Assembly: GCF_001664485.1 (NCBI RefSeq)
Contig: NZ_CP013630.1
Span: forward strand, 4,576,006 to 4,640,005
DNA: 64,000 nucleotides
Reading direction: 5' to 3'
Origin: Rhizobium sp. N324
Lineage (GTDB): Bacteria > Pseudomonadota > Alphaproteobacteria > Rhizobiales > Rhizobiaceae
Part shown: positions 35,640 through 46,038 of the stretch, piece by piece
Numbering within the stretch: position 1 is the first letter of the stretch
How the letters are laid out: each line of letters starts with the position of its first letter
Made by a program: the position numbers and the translations under genes
Notes under the pieces: generated by a model
What the model was told of the DNA's origin: nothing
The model's database searches: none
The model's input: only the letters and a program-made list of their open reading frames with translations

Positions 35640-37028
35640 ATGTTGAATCGCATCGACTGGACAGGAACACAGCCGCCGAAGGCCACGGAGAAGGGCATCT
35701 GGGGGTGGATGTTCTTCGATTGGGCAGCCCAGCCCTTCTTTACCGTGGTCACCACCTTCATCTTCGGTCCCTATTTCGTCTCCCGTCTGACCGATGACCC
35801 GGTTTCCGCGCAGACGACGTGGAGCAACATGGCGACGATCTCCTCGGTGATCATCGCCCTGCTCTCGCCGATCCTCGGCTCGATCGCCGACCAGTCCGGC
35901 GCGCGCAAGCCGTGGATCGGCTTCTTCGCGGTCATCAAGATCGCGAGCCTTTTCTGCCTGTGGTTCGCAGCCCCAGGCTCGCCGGTTCTCTATCCCGTTA
36001 TTTTCATGATCCTCGCCTCGATCTCGGCCGAGTTTTCGATCGTCTTCAACGATTCGATGATGCCGCGCCTGGTCGCCAAACACGAGGTCGGCAAGCTCTC
36101 CAACACTGCCTGGGGGCTCGGTTATCTTGGCGGCATCATCGTGCTGATAGCCGTCGTCACGCTTTTGGCGGCAAGCCCGGAGAGCGGCAAGACCATCCTC
36201 GGCCTCGATCCGCTATTCGGTCTCGATCCTCAAACCGGAGAGGATGCGCGCATCACCGGGCCGATCTCGGCGGTCTGGTATCTGATCTTCATCCTGCCGA
36301 TGTTTTTCTTCACGCCGGATGTCGGCAGGGGCCTGCCCTTCGCCACTGCCGTCCGCGCCGGCCTGCGCGAACTGAAAAACACGCTTGGCGAACTCAAGGA
36401 GCGCCGCGGCATCCTGAAATTCCTCATCGCCCGGATGATCTACCAGGACGGCGTCAACGGTCTGCTGATCCTCGGCGGTGTCTTCGCCGCCGGCATGTTC
36501 GGCTGGGCAACGATTGAGATCGGCATCTACGGCATCATCCTGAACGTCGTCGCGATCTTCGGCTGCCTGATCGCCGGCCGCATCGACAAGGGCGTCGGTT
36601 CGAAGGTGACCGTCGTCATCAGCCTCACCATGCTGCTTCTCGCCACCATCGGCATCATCTCGACCGGACCGGGTTATACGCTGTTCGGCCTTCTGCCGCT
36701 GCCGACGACGGATTCCGGCGGCCTCTTCGGCACCGCTGCGGAAAAGGCCTATATCCTTTACGGCCTGTTGATCGGGTTCGCTTTTGGACCGGTCCAGGCC
36801 TCGTCGCGCTCCTATCTCGCCCGCAGCGTCAGCCCTGAAGAAGCCGGCCGCTACTTCGGTATCTACGCGCTTTCGGGGCGCGCCACGAGCTTCATGGCGA
36901 CACTGCTCTTTTCGCTGGTGACCTATATGAGTGGATCACCGCGGCTTGGAATGGCCACGCTGATCCTGTTTCTCGTCGGCGGACTGGTGCTGCTCGTCCG
37001 CACGCCCTATCCGGCCGATCGGGCATAG
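35640..37028 (+). CDS. MFS transporter, UMF1 (Atg22-like) family
   Basis: A 462-residue protein with about 12 membrane helices. The N-terminus KGIWGWMFFDWAAQPFFTVV and the helix-2 region ILGSIADQSGARKPWIG are characteristic of the UMF1 family, related to the vacuolar amino-acid exporter Atg22. The substrate is unknown; position 24 bases behind NAD-glutamate dehydrogenase, with AAAGGAG before the ATG, hints at amino-acid export or uptake (inference). It converges on purH with only 8 bases between the stops. Confidence 0.82.
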   Translation: MLNRIDWTGTQPPKATEKGIWGWMFFDWAAQPFFTVVTTFIFGPYFVSRLTDDPVSAQTTWSNMATISSVIIALLSPILGSIADQSGARKPWIGFFAVIKIASLFCLWFAAPGSPVLYPVIFMILASISAEFSIVFNDSMMPRLVAKHEVGKLSNTAWGLGYLGGIIVLIAVVTLLAASPESGKTILGLDPLFGLDPQTGEDARITGPISAVWYLIFILPMFFFTPDVGRGLPFATAVRAGLRELKNTLGELKERRGILKFLIARMIYQDGVNGLLILGGVFAAGMFGWATIEIGIYGIILNVVAIFGCLIAGRIDKGVGSKVTVVISLTMLLLATIGIISTGPGYTLFGLLPLPTTDSGGLFGTAAEKAYILYGLLIGFAFGPVQASSRSYLARSVSPEEAGRYFGIYALSGRATSFMATLLFSLVTYMSGSPRLGMATLILFLVGGLVLLVRTPYPADRA

Positions 37029-37036
37029 ACGCCCAA

Positions 37037-38653
37037 TTAGTGCCGGAAGTGGCGCATGCCGGTGAAGACCATGGCGATGCCATGTTCATTGGCGGCATCG
37101 ATGACCTCCTGATCGCGCATCGAGCCGCCCGGCTGGATCACCGCGGTCGCGCCTGCGGCAATCATCGACAGGAGACCATCGGCAAACGGCAGGAAGGCTT
37201 CGGAAGCAACCGCCGAACCCTTTGTCATCGGCACCGCAAGGCCGAGCGCCTTGGCGGCCTCTTCGGCCTTCAGCGCCGCGATGCGGGCGGAATCGACGCG
37301 ACTCATCTGGCCGGCGCCGATGCCGGCCGTCTGGCCGTCCTTGGCATAGACCACGGCGTTCGATTTCACATGTTTGCCGATCTTGAAGGCGAACTTCATA
37401 TCCTCGAGTTCCTGCGCCGTCGGCGCACGCTTGGTGACGACCTTGAGCTCCAGGTCCTCGACCATGCCGTTGTCGCGGCTCTGGACCAGCAGGCCGCCGG
37501 AAACGGTCTTCGCCGTCAGGCCGGCCGCACGCGGATCGGGCAGGCCGCCGGCAGAGAGCAGCCGCAGGTTCGGCTTGCGGGCGACGATCGCCTTCGCTTC
37601 CTCCGTCACAGCGGGGGCGATGATCACCTCGGTGAAGAGCTTGACGATCTCCTCGGCGGTTTCGGCATCCAGCGTTCGATTGAGCGCGATGATGCCGCCG
37701 AAGGCGGAAACGCTGTCGCAGGCGAGCGCCCGCTGATAGGCCTCGACCAGGCTCGACCCGGTGGCCACGCCGCAGGGATTGGCATGCTTGATGATGGCGC
37801 AGGCCGGCGCCTTTTCGGGCAGGAACTCGGCGACCAGTTCGTAGGCGGCATCGGTATCGTTGATGTTGTTGTAGGAGAGCTGCTTGCCCTGCAGGAGGGC
37901 AGCCGTCGACACACCCGGGCGCTTCTCGCCGGTCACGTAGAAGGCGGCCTTCTGGTGCGGGTTTTCACCGTAGCGCATCTCTTCCTTCAAAGCACCGCCG
38001 ATAACGCGGTGACGCGGCGTGTCGATCGACAGCGCTTCGGCGAACCAGTTGGAAATCACAGCGTCATAGGCCGCGGTGCGGGCATAGGCCTTGGCGGCCA
38101 TGCGCTGGCGGAAGGCATAGGCGGTCTTGCCCTCATCTGCGGAAAGCTGGTCCTTGAACTCGGCATAATCGTTGGGATCGGTCAGGATCGTCACATAGGC
38201 ATGGTTCTTGGCCGATGCGCGGATCATCGCCGGGCCGCCGATATCGATATTCTCGACGGTTGTGGGATAATCGCCGCCAGCCGCCCGCACTTCCTCGAAA
38301 GGATAGAGATTGATGACGGCGAGGTCGATGGCCTCGATGCCGTGCTGTTTCATCGCCTCCTGGTGTTCGCTATCGTCACGGATCGCCAGCAGGCCGCCAT
38401 GCACCGTCGGATGCAGCGTCTTGACCCGCCCGTCCATGATCTCGGGAAAACCGGTAACGTCGGAGACATCGGTAACGGCAAGGCCGGCGGCGGCGATGGC
38501 TTTGTATGTGCCACCGGTCGACAGCAGCCGCACGCCTTTGGCAGACAATGACTGGGCGAGCTCGACAATCCCGGTCTTGTCGAAGACGGAGAGGAGGGCG
38601 GTCTTGATTTCGACCTTGTCGGGGGCGGGGATCTTCTTGGAAATGACGGCCAT
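37037..38653 (-). CDS. purH: Bifunctional AICAR transformylase / IMP cyclohydrolase
   Basis: A 538-residue enzyme for the last two steps of IMP synthesis. The N-terminal cyclohydrolase domain begins [17 protein letters not shown] and contains [10 protein letters not shown] and [12 protein letters not shown]. The C-terminal transformylase domain has LRYGENPHQ (here MRYGENPHQ), [11 protein letters not shown] with the catalytic Lys-His pair and the C-terminal [10 protein letters not shown]. The start at 38653 is preceded by GGAGAAGG. Confidence 0.96.
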   Translation of the reverse strand: MAVISKKIPAPDKVEIKTALLSVFDKTGIVELAQSLSAKGVRLLSTGGTYKAIAAAGLAVTDVSDVTGFPEIMDGRVKTLHPTVHGGLLAIRDDSEHQEAMKQHGIEAIDLAVINLYPFEEVRAAGGDYPTTVENIDIGGPAMIRASAKNHAYVTILTDPNDYAEFKDQLSADEGKTAYAFRQRMAAKAYARTAAYDAVISNWFAEALSIDTPRHRVIGGALKEEMRYGENPHQKAAFYVTGEKRPGVSTAALLQGKQLSYNNINDTDAAYELVAEFLPEKAPACAIIKHANPCGVATGSSLVEAYQRALACDSVSAFGGIIALNRTLDAETAEEIVKLFTEVIIAPAVTEEAKAIVARKPNLRLLSAGGLPDPRAAGLTAKTVSGGLLVQSRDNGMVEDLELKVVTKRAPTAQELEDMKFAFKIGKHVKSNAVVYAKDGQTAGIGAGQMSRVDSARIAALKAEEAAKALGLAVPMTKGSAVASEAFLPFADGLLSMIAAGATAVIQPGGSMRDQEVIDAANEHGIAMVFTGMRHFRH

Positions 38654-38696
38654 GAAACCTTCTCCGTTCGGGCTTCGGGAGACATCCGCTTGGGTT

Positions 38697-38747
38697 GGAG
38701 CAGGATTCGGATTTCAGGCCGGCTCGGGCCTAAGACCATCCTGCTCC
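38697..38747. repeat. Large palindromic element between the heparinase-like gene and purH
   Basis: Outer arms GGAGCAGGAT and ATCCTGCTCC (10 bp, perfect) enclose an inner pair AGGCC/GGCCT. There is no U-tract on either strand, so it is not a classical terminator. It resembles the intergenic palindromes (RIME-like) scattered in rhizobial genomes. Confidence 0.5.
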
Positions 38748-38804
38748 AGGACGCTCGCATTGTGAGGCCGCGTTAGCACAGCTTCGCCGCCGCGCAAACA
38801 GGTG

Positions 38805-40478
38805 CTATCCCTTGCGGGACAAAAACCAACGGATTTCCGTCTTCTCGGCAAGATCGAAGTCGATTTCGATCTGGTCCGAACCGCAAATGCCGGAGCTGTC
38901 GGCAAAGAAGATATCCTCGGTGATCAGCACTTCATTGCCGGGCGCGGAAAACTGCCAGCTTTCGCCGTCCGGCGCCGTCAGCAGCACGGACTCCCCGTCG
39001 CTTTGATGCAGGACGATGGAGGGATGGATATGAAACCGGGCGACGGCCTTCAGAGGCTCGTCATGCGCATATCCCTCCCGGACGACGAGCCGGTCGTGGC
39101 CGGTCACGATCGAGCCTGCGGCATTGAGTGTCAGCTCTCGTTCGTGCAGCACCCCGAACGCCCTGAGATAACCGTCATGGCTGAGCTTGATGCCGTCGCG
39201 TCCGTCCTCGGTTTCGGCACGCTCGACCGTAACGGTCCTTACTGGTTCGGTGATCGCGTGATTGAGGAAGGGCGAGGGGGAAAAGCGGCTGGACGAAGTG
39301 TCGTTCAAAATAACCGTCGAATGCGCCGCTGTCGTGCGCGCCATCTGGACATAGCGGTGCCCGGCAAATTTCGGCGAGCCGGAATTGACGATGAAGCGGT
39401 GGCGGCCGGACGACATTTCGAAGGAGAGGCTGCCGGCATGCACGGTCCGCAGCCCGCCTCCCGAAGGCGGCGTGCCGGCATCGGCGATGATCACGGTCTT
39501 TCCCCCGGAAAGCCGCTGATAGCGCGACTGCGGCAAGGCCTTGAACGGCTGGCCGGCGGTCTCGTCATATCTGAGCACCGAGATCAGCTCGTTTGCCAGC
39601 GTCGAGGTCGCCCCGTTGAACAGCGCCAGATCCCCATCCTGATGGCGAAAGAACCGCAATGCCGGATAGATGCGGTCGATGCCGGAAATCAGCTTCTGCG
39701 GCAGGTCATGGCCGAGATTGACATAGGTTTGCCGCAGCGGCAGCAGATCGAGCAGCAATTCCAGGCCGACGCGCGGATTACGCGAGATATGGCCGCCATC
39801 CGGCAGAATCTGGCTATCGAATTCGCGGTCGAGCGCCTGCGCCGCCCTTCGGAGCGTCGACGCACGGACAGGCATGGCGACGGAGGCCATGGCGAGCGCG
39901 ATACGCAACCGAAACAGCTCCAGGCCGCCGAGCGTATAGGGCGCCATGCGGTGCAGGAACCTCACCTGGAATGCCAGCGACTTCATGAAGCGGCGATAGA
40001 AACCGCGGTCGGCATTATGCAGCACCACCGGCGAATGCGAGAGCCAGGCAATGACGCGCTGTGCGGTGACGTCGATCTCCCATGCAATCCCGTCCATCCG
40101 GCCGGCATGGAGGGAAAGCCAGCTGTCGACGATCGCGCGGGCGGCGGCCGAATTGCGCTCCGTCTTGTTCGCCCGCATATGCCGCAGCCAGCCGAAGCTG
40201 TGAAGGCGGGTCGCGAAGGGGCGCGACGGCAGGGTGAAGGTGAAGGGTGACTTTCCACCCGTTTCCAGCATGCGCCCGGCCAGCAGAAACCGGCCGTTGA
40301 GGATCTCGTCGGCCACATGCGAATCGATGCTGCGGAGATCGGTCGGGGCGACGATCAGACGCTCGGGCACGTTGATGGAATGGCGGAAGAGTTTTAGGCG
40401 CAGCAACGCGACGCGGCGCAAGGCGCGCCGCCAAGCCTCCCGAACATACATGCTCGCAAAACGCCGACCGGACTGCAT
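38805..40478 (-). CDS. Heparinase II/III-family protein
   Basis: A 557-residue protein (548 if ATG 40451 is used). It has an alpha-helical N-terminal toroid region (about 60-300) and a C-terminal beta-sandwich typical of the heparinase II/III/alginate-lyase group, with HAGSLSFEMSSGRHRFIVNSG in the second half. Related enzymes break uronic-acid polysaccharides by beta-elimination; here the substrate may be an envelope or plant polysaccharide, which cannot be settled. There is no clear signal peptide, unusual for a secreted lyase. Confidence 0.8.
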   Translation of the reverse strand: MQSGRRFASMYVREAWRRALRRVALLRLKLFRHSINVPERLIVAPTDLRSIDSHVADEILNGRFLLAGRMLETGGKSPFTFTLPSRPFATRLHSFGWLRHMRANKTERNSAAARAIVDSWLSLHAGRMDGIAWEIDVTAQRVIAWLSHSPVVLHNADRGFYRRFMKSLAFQVRFLHRMAPYTLGGLELFRLRIALAMASVAMPVRASTLRRAAQALDREFDSQILPDGGHISRNPRVGLELLLDLLPLRQTYVNLGHDLPQKLISGIDRIYPALRFFRHQDGDLALFNGATSTLANELISVLRYDETAGQPFKALPQSRYQRLSGGKTVIIADAGTPPSGGGLRTVHAGSLSFEMSSGRHRFIVNSGSPKFAGHRYVQMARTTAAHSTVILNDTSSSRFSPSPFLNHAITEPVRTVTVERAETEDGRDGIKLSHDGYLRAFGVLHERELTLNAAGSIVTGHDRLVVREGYAHDEPLKAVARFHIHPSIVLHQSDGESVLLTAPDGESWQFSAPGNEVLITEDIFFADSSGICGSDQIEIDFDLAEKTEIRWFLSRKG

Positions 40479-40587
40479 ATTCTATTGTCTATTGACCCTC
40501 GTGGTTAAGAATAGGTGAAAAGCGGCCGATTTCATCGCCCACAATGAATTAATTCGTAACAATGTTCGAATATACGCAAATTAACGT

Positions 40588-40620
40588 GCTTCACCGCGCG
40601 GTCACGCGCGGATGTGAAGC
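40588..40620 (-). terminator. Stem-loop after rsmB
   Basis: GCTTCAC and GTGAAGC arms, with an inner CGCG/CGCG pair, 40 bases beyond the rsmB stop on the reverse strand. The following sequence ACGTTAATTT is AT-rich but not a clean U-tract. Confidence 0.5.
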
Positions 40621-40659
40621 CTCTTCCATGGGCGGATGCGCCGCAACGGGCGTGAGCAA

Positions 40660-42048
40660 TCAGGCCACGCGCCGCAGCACGGCGGCATAAAAGCCGTCAA
40701 GGCCGGAGGCGATGCCGGCGGGCATTTTCAGCATGGTGGGAAGCGTGCGGAATTCACCGAGCGGCGTGATCGCCGCTTCCAGGCCGGACCAGTCGCCGGC
40801 ATCGATTTGAACGCGCTCGATCCCATCCGTATCGGCCAGAACGCGAGCGACGACCTCCTCGCCTTCGGCCGGATCCAGCGAACAATTCGAAAAAACCAGC
40901 GTTCCATCTGGCTTCAGCAATGTCAGCGCATGACGCAGCAGCCGCTCCTGCAGCGCCGCCAGCCTGCCGATATCCTCGGGCCCCTTGGTCCACAACACGT
41001 CCGGGTGCCGGCGCGTCGTGCCGGTGGAGGAGCAGGGGGCGTCGAGCAGGATCGCGTCGAAACGCTCGGCCGGCTCGAATGCCGTCAGATCCGCCGCGAT
41101 CGTTTCAGCCTCGAGGCCCAGCCGGTCGAGATTCGACCGCAGCCGTCTCAGCCGGCTTTGCGACTGGTCGAGTGCGGTGACCGTGCCGCCGGCAAGAATG
41201 AGCTGCGCCGTCTTGCCGCCGGGCGCGGCACAGAGATCGGCGGCGCGCTTGCCCGAGAGATCGCCGAAAAGCTTGGCCGGGATGCTTGCGGCCGCATCCT
41301 GCACCCACCACGCGCCTTCGTCGAAACCTTCGAGCGAAGGGATGCCGCCGTCGAAGGCGGCAAGCCGCACGCCGCCGGTGGGAAGGACAACGCCGTTCAG
41401 CCGCTTTGCCCAGCCTTCGGCGTCCGATTTGACGGTCAGATCGATTGCGGCTGGTTGAAGCTGGGATTCCGAAATGGCCAGCGCCGCGTCCCGGCCATAG
41501 GCTCTTTCCAGCCTGGCGATGAACCAGGCCGGCATCGGCGCGACCTTGCCGATCTCGGCGAGCACCTCATCCTTCTCGCGGCCGAGCCGGCGGAGAACGG
41601 CATTGACCAGCTTGGCGAAACGCCGGTTGCGCGGATCCTGATTGGCCTGCTCGACGGCAAGATCGACAGCCGAATGATCCGGCACGTCGAGATAGAGGAT
41701 CTGCGCCGCCCCGATTGCCAGTACATGGTGCAGCGCCCGGGCTCCTTCCGGCAGCGGCGATTCCAGCAGCGCTGCAACCGCCGCATCGATGCGCGGCAGA
41801 TGGCGCAGCGTCGTGTTCAGGATGGCGCGCACGAGCGCCCGGTCGCTTTCGCCAAGCGCCCGGTAGGCTGGATTGCCATGTTCATGATCGAGTGCGCCGT
41901 CGAGCGGCAGCTTGCGATCGACGACGGCGCCGAGAATTTTTGCCGCTGCAGCCCGGGCCTGCAGGCCCGGTTTTGCCGGCGCGGATCGCTCGGTGGAGGG
42001 CTTATGTTTACGGGATGGTTTCTTCGTGCCGTCTGAATTCAAGACCAT
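40660..42048 (-). CDS. rsmB: RsmB-family 16S rRNA cytosine-5 methyltransferase
   Basis: A 462-residue protein with an N-terminal NusB-like RNA-binding domain (about 25-170) and a C-terminal SAM-dependent Rossmann domain. The SAM loop reads [13 protein letters not shown], and the two cysteines of m5C chemistry are in LDAPCSSTG and [13 protein letters not shown]. RsmB methylates C967 of 16S rRNA. Its ATG overlaps the 3' end of htpX by 10 bases, so the pair is an operon. Confidence 0.9.
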   Translation of the reverse strand: MVLNSDGTKKPSRKHKPSTERSAPAKPGLQARAAAAKILGAVVDRKLPLDGALDHEHGNPAYRALGESDRALVRAILNTTLRHLPRIDAAVAALLESPLPEGARALHHVLAIGAAQILYLDVPDHSAVDLAVEQANQDPRNRRFAKLVNAVLRRLGREKDEVLAEIGKVAPMPAWFIARLERAYGRDAALAISESQLQPAAIDLTVKSDAEGWAKRLNGVVLPTGGVRLAAFDGGIPSLEGFDEGAWWVQDAAASIPAKLFGDLSGKRAADLCAAPGGKTAQLILAGGTVTALDQSQSRLRRLRSNLDRLGLEAETIAADLTAFEPAERFDAILLDAPCSSTGTTRRHPDVLWTKGPEDIGRLAALQERLLRHALTLLKPDGTLVFSNCSLDPAEGEEVVARVLADTDGIERVQIDAGDWSGLEAAITPLGEFRTLPTMLKMPAGIASGLDGFYAAVLRRVA

Positions 42049-43001
42049 GGACCTTTTGGCGGTTGCGAACCACCGCGACCAAGACCCGTATCCGGAACAG
42101 AGCGCGATTTGCGCGACGGATTAGCAGCCCGAACCGGCGGCGTCGAGACGTTCATGCCGCCCTGCGCCATGTCCTGCAGCGCAGCGATGCGGTTTTCCGT
42201 GTTCGGATGCGTCGAAAACAGATTGTCCATGCGCTCGCCGGAGAGCGGATTGATGATGAACATATGCGCGGTCGCCGGGTTGCGCTCGGCATCTTCGTTC
42301 GGCACGTGGGCGGCGCCACGGGCGATCTTACCGAGCGCGGAAGCAAGCCAGAGCGGGTTGCCGCAGATCTCGGCGCCGCGGCGGTCGGCGGAATATTCGC
42401 GCGTCCGGCTGATCGCCATCTGCACCAGCATGGCGGCAAGCGGCGCCACGATCATCGCGACGAGCACGCCGACGAAACCGAGGGGATTGTTGTTGTTTTC
42501 ACGGTTGCCGCCGAAGAAGAAGGCGAAATTGCCGAGCATCGAGATCGCCCCGGCAAGCGTCGCCGTGATCGTCATCGTCAGCGTGTCGCGGTTCTGGATA
42601 TGGGCGAGCTCATGCGCCATTACGCCGGCGACTTCCTCCGGAGACAGTGCCTGGAGCAGGCCGGTGGAAGCGGCGACGGCAGCGTTTTCGGGATTGCGGC
42701 CGGTGGCGAAGGCATTCGGTTGCGGGCTGTCGTAGAGATAGACCTTCGGCATCGGCAGACCGGCATTGCGGGCGAGATCGCGCACGATCGCAAAGAACTC
42801 AGGCGCGTTGCGTTCATCGACCTGCTGGGCGCGATAGGCCGAAAGCACCATGCGGTCGGAATTCCAATAGGAGAAGAAATTCATGCCGGCGGCGATGACG
42901 AAGGCAATCATCATGCCGGCGCGACCGCCGATCAGAAAACCGACAAACATGAAAAGCGCCGTCATGAAGGCTAGCAACATGGCAGTGCGGACGAGGTTCA
43001 T
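42039..43001 (-). CDS. htpX: Membrane zinc protease HtpX (M48B)
   Basis: A 320-residue inner-membrane protease of envelope quality control. Two N-terminal membrane helices (about 6-25 and 28-45), the zinc site HELAH at 130-134, two further hydrophobic segments (about 145-195) and the third ligand glutamate in [10 protein letters not shown] are all present. The C-terminal tail (about 285-320) is basic and proline-rich. A GGAG precedes ATG 43001. Confidence 0.93.
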   Translation of the reverse strand: MNLVRTAMLLAFMTALFMFVGFLIGGRAGMMIAFVIAAGMNFFSYWNSDRMVLSAYRAQQVDERNAPEFFAIVRDLARNAGLPMPKVYLYDSPQPNAFATGRNPENAAVAASTGLLQALSPEEVAGVMAHELAHIQNRDTLTMTITATLAGAISMLGNFAFFFGGNRENNNNPLGFVGVLVAMIVAPLAAMLVQMAISRTREYSADRRGAEICGNPLWLASALGKIARGAAHVPNEDAERNPATAHMFIINPLSGERMDNLFSTHPNTENRIAALQDMAQGGMNVSTPPVRAANPSRKSRSVPDTGLGRGGSQPPKGPWS

Positions 43002-43111
43002 TGCGGATCTCCATCTCCGATTTCGCCGTGATAAGCTTTCAATCGCGGTACCGGCGCATTATGATTTGGTTATTCACCAGCCATTTTCAATATTTTCCGG
43101 CAGGAGATGCC

Positions 43112-43336
43112 ATGCAGGACGCCGATAACGACAATAGCCGAACGCCGACGGCCGAGGGCTCGGAGCCGCCGCGCAAGATGCTGTCTCCGGCTGCCAAACG
43201 CGCCCTTGCCGAAGCCGAGGAGCGGCGAAAGAACCAGAAGCCGCTGGAGCTGCCACCGGAGACCGGCGGCCGCGGTGGCGCCGAGCCGGCCCGATTCGGC
43301 GATTACGAGATCAACGGCCGGGCGATCGATTTCTGA
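43112..43336 (+). CDS. SDHAF4-like protein (DUF1674)
   Basis: A 74-residue protein. The C-terminal block GGRGGAEPARFGDYEINGRAIDF (with the key G-G-x-G-x-E-P and GDYE elements) is the DUF1674 signature shared with mitochondrial SDHAF4, which helps load FAD-bound SdhA into succinate dehydrogenase. The N-terminal half is charged and probably disordered. ATG 43112 is preceded by CAGGAGATGC; the longer in-frame start at 43001 lacks support. It is divergent from htpX. Confidence 0.8.
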   Translation: MQDADNDNSRTPTAEGSEPPRKMLSPAAKRALAEAEERRKNQKPLELPPETGGRGGAEPARFGDYEINGRAIDF

Positions 43337-43373
43337 TTCGGCCTCGGGTAGCATGACCTAGCTACATTTTGTG

Positions 43374-43399
43374 TTCTCTGTGGAACTCAGCGCAGAGAA
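43374..43399 (+). terminator. Possible terminator after the DUF1674 gene
   Basis: TTCTCTG and CAGAGAA arms with a 12-base loop, followed by GAAAAATTTTATT. The stem is short. Confidence 0.45.
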
Positions 43400-43520
43400 G
43401 AAAAATTTTATTAACTGTCTGATAAAAATACAAAAACTTGAAATTCTGCATACGATCAGACCCCCAACATATGGGCTTTCTTGACTCCGATGCGCGAATC
43501 CCCCTTACTTCGTTGTAGCA

Positions 43521-43615
43521 AAGAAAAAGCCGCCACCCCCCGACCAAGGAAAAGTGACGGCTTTGGACTTGCATCCCGCTCTATTGCGTTAGGTGCGGGA
43601 CACGGCATCCGTACA
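43521..43615 (-). ncRNA. Candidate small RNA opposite the DUF1508 leader
   Basis: The reverse strand has a rhizobial-type promoter (CTTGAC at 43646-43651, 18-base spacer, CTCAAT at 43622-43627). Then comes a hairpin CCCGC/GCGGG at about 43574-43599, then an 11-bp stem AAAGCCGTCAC / GTGGCGGCTTT (one G-U pair, fully paired only when read on this strand) running into TTCTTTG. The transcript would be about 95 bases and has no plausible ORF. The remaining sequence of the 43337-43681 gap shows only the weak terminator listed above. Confidence 0.42.
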
Positions 43616-43681
43616 ATTGGTATTGAGTCAGATAATGCCGCCGTGGTCAAGCCTGACGTTATCAAACGTAAGGAGGCCATT

Positions 43682-43891
43682 ATGGCCACACGTACATACC
43701 CATCCTACTGGATGTATAAAGATGCGCGGAATGAATGGCGTTGGAAGTATGATGCTTCCAATGCTGAGACCATCGCGGTTAGCAGCGAAGGCTATGTCAA
43801 ACGTAGCGACTGCGAACGAAGCATTGAGATCATGAAGGCGTCGTCTGGCAGCGCGGTTTGGTTCCCATCCGATTTGGCAAACGTAGCCTAA
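43682..43891 (+). CDS. DUF1508 (YegP-type) small protein
   Basis: A 69-residue protein with one DUF1508/UPF0339 module: YWMYKDARNEWRWKYDASNA, then AVSSEGYVKRSDCERSIE. The family is small, often stress-associated, and of unknown biochemical role. ATG 43682 has an excellent ribosome site (AAGGAGG). The gene and its leader are lower in GC than their neighbours and use codons such as ATT, AGC and CGT more freely, suggesting recent acquisition. A strong terminator follows. Confidence 0.75.
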   Translation: MATRTYPSYWMYKDARNEWRWKYDASNAETIAVSSEGYVKRSDCERSIEIMKASSGSAVWFPSDLANVA

Positions 43892-43918
43892 AAGCAGCTG
43901 TATTTCCCACGCAGAATA

Positions 43919-43955
43919 AAAGGCCGCTCCAACTTAAAGAGAGGGAGCGGCCTTT
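43919..43955. terminator. Bidirectional terminator between the DUF1508 gene and acs
   Basis: A perfect 12-bp stem (AAAGGCCGCTCC / GGAGCGGCCTTT) with a 13-base loop and T/A tracts on both sides lies between two convergent genes. Confidence 0.88.
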
Positions 43956-43959
43956 CTAT

Positions 43960-45915
43960 TCAGGCAGTCGCCTTGTTCTGCCGGTTGGCGATCAGATCGT
44001 CGACGACGGCCGGATCGGCGAGCGTCGAGGTATCGCCGAGTGCACCGAAATCGTCTTCGGCGATCTTGCGCAGGATGCGGCGCATGATCTTGCCCGAGCG
44101 AGTCTTCGGCAGGCCGGGCGCAAACTGGATCTTGTCGGGCGCGGCGATCGGACCGATTTCGGCACGCACATGTTTCACCAGGTCCTGGCGAAGCGTGTCC
44201 GTTCCTTCGTGGCCGGCCATCAGCGTCACATAGCAATAGATGCCCTGGCCCTTGATCGGGTGGGGATAACCGACGACGGCGGCTTCCGACACCAGATTGT
44301 GCGAGACGAGCGCGGATTCGACCTCCGCTGTGCCGAGCCGGTGGCCGGAGACGTTGAGCACGTCGTCGACACGGCCGGTGATCCAGTAATAGCCGTCCGC
44401 ATCGCGCCGGCAGCCGTCGCCGGTAAAATATTTCCCCTTGTAGGTGGAGAAATAGGTCTGGATGAAACGCTCGTGATCGCCATAGACGGTGCGCATCTGG
44501 CCCGGCCAGCTGTCGGTGATGCAGAGATTGCCGTCGGCCGCCCCTTCCAGCACCTTGCCCTCATTGTCGACAAGCTGCGGTTTGATGCCGAAGAACGGCA
44601 CCGTCGCCGAGCCGGGTTTCAGGTCGGTGGCGCCGGGCAGCGGCGTGATCATGTGGCCGCCGGTTTCCGTCTGCCACCAGGTATCGATGACCGGGCAGCG
44701 CTTGTCGCCGACGACATTGTAATACCACTCCCAGGCTTCCGGGTTGATCGGTTCGCCCACAGTGCCGAGCAGGCGGAGCGACGAGCGCGACGAGCGCGTG
44801 ACGAATTCGTCGCCGGCCCCCATCAGCGAACGGATCGCCGTCGGCGCCGTATAGAAGATATTGACCTTGTGTTTGTCGATGACTTCCCAGAAACGCCCCT
44901 GGTCGGGGAAATTCGGCACGCCCTCGAACATCAGCGTCGTCGCGCAGTTGGCGAGCGGCCCGTAGACGATATAGGAGTGGCCGGTGACCCAGCCGACATC
45001 GGCGGTGCACCAGTAGATATCGCCGTGATGATAGTCGAAGACATATTCATGCGTCATCGCCGCATAGACGAGATAACCGCCGGTCGTGTGCAGCACGCCC
45101 TTCGGCTTGCCTGTGGAGCCTGACGTATAGAGAATGAACAGCGGATCTTCCGCCTTCATCTTCACCGGCGGGCATTCCGGCTTCACCGTGGCGACTTCCT
45201 GGTGATGCCAGAGATCGCGGCCCGGCGCCCAGCCGGTCTTGCCGCCGGTGCGGCGCACCACCAGTACCTTGCTGACATGCACATGCTGGCGGGCGGCGAT
45301 ATGGATCGCCGTATCGGTATTGTCCTTCAGCGGTACCGGCTTGCCGCCGCGCAGCCCTTCGTCGCAGGTGATGACGAAGGTGGATTCGCAATCGACGATG
45401 CGCCCAGCCAGGGCCTCCGGCGAAAAGCCGCCGAAGACCACCGAATGCACCGCGCCGATGCGGGCGCAGGCGAGCATCGCGTAAGCCGCTTCGGGGATCA
45501 TCGGCATATAGATGGTGACACGGTCGCCCTTCTTGACGCCGTGCTTCTTCAACACATTCGCCATCCGGCAGACATGTTCGTAGAGCTCGTTATAGGTGAC
45601 CTTCTTATCGATATAGGGATTGTCGCCTTCCCAGATGATCGCCACCTGGTCGCCATTGGTCTTCAGATGGCGGTCGATGCAATTGTAGGAGACGTTGGTC
45701 TGGCCGTCCTCGAACCACTTGATCGAGACCTTGCCGGTAAAGGAGGTGTTCTTGACCTTGGTATAGGGCTTGAACCAGTCGATCCGCTTGCCGTGTTTGC
45801 CCCAGAACTTGTCCGGGTTCTCGACGCTTTCCTCGTACCATTTCAGGTACTTTTCCTTATCGATCAGGGCGCGCGCCTTCACCGGCTTCGTCACCGGATA
45901 GATCTTCTCCGACAT
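43960..45915 (-). CDS. acs: Acetyl-CoA synthetase
   Basis: A 651-residue AMP-forming acyl-CoA synthetase that activates acetate through acetyl-AMP. It has the phosphate loop [28 protein letters not shown] and the C-terminal hinge region [18 protein letters not shown]. The C-terminal [11 protein letters not shown] carries the lysine that is acetylated by Pat-type enzymes to silence activity. Start ATG 45915 follows AGGAGG; the upstream in-frame start (45930) overlaps that ribosome site. Confidence 0.95.
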   Translation of the reverse strand: MSEKIYPVTKPVKARALIDKEKYLKWYEESVENPDKFWGKHGKRIDWFKPYTKVKNTSFTGKVSIKWFEDGQTNVSYNCIDRHLKTNGDQVAIIWEGDNPYIDKKVTYNELYEHVCRMANVLKKHGVKKGDRVTIYMPMIPEAAYAMLACARIGAVHSVVFGGFSPEALAGRIVDCESTFVITCDEGLRGGKPVPLKDNTDTAIHIAARQHVHVSKVLVVRRTGGKTGWAPGRDLWHHQEVATVKPECPPVKMKAEDPLFILYTSGSTGKPKGVLHTTGGYLVYAAMTHEYVFDYHHGDIYWCTADVGWVTGHSYIVYGPLANCATTLMFEGVPNFPDQGRFWEVIDKHKVNIFYTAPTAIRSLMGAGDEFVTRSSRSSLRLLGTVGEPINPEAWEWYYNVVGDKRCPVIDTWWQTETGGHMITPLPGATDLKPGSATVPFFGIKPQLVDNEGKVLEGAADGNLCITDSWPGQMRTVYGDHERFIQTYFSTYKGKYFTGDGCRRDADGYYWITGRVDDVLNVSGHRLGTAEVESALVSHNLVSEAAVVGYPHPIKGQGIYCYVTLMAGHEGTDTLRQDLVKHVRAEIGPIAAPDKIQFAPGLPKTRSGKIMRRILRKIAEDDFGALGDTSTLADPAVVDDLIANRQNKATA

Positions 45916-46038
45916 GCAACTCCTCCTCATGGAACATGCGACGGGCCGCGTGGGTTTAGGGCCCGGATTTCAAATCACGGCAATTCATAGCAGCTCGCAT
46001 CGTGGCGGCAATTAGACAAAGGTCATTTCATTTCGGAA

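Noticed and set aside
43456..43689. Minus-strand ORF of 77 codons in the DUF1508 pocket
   Set aside because: It runs straight through the reverse-strand terminator and has no ribosome site; a non-coding transcript is a better reading.
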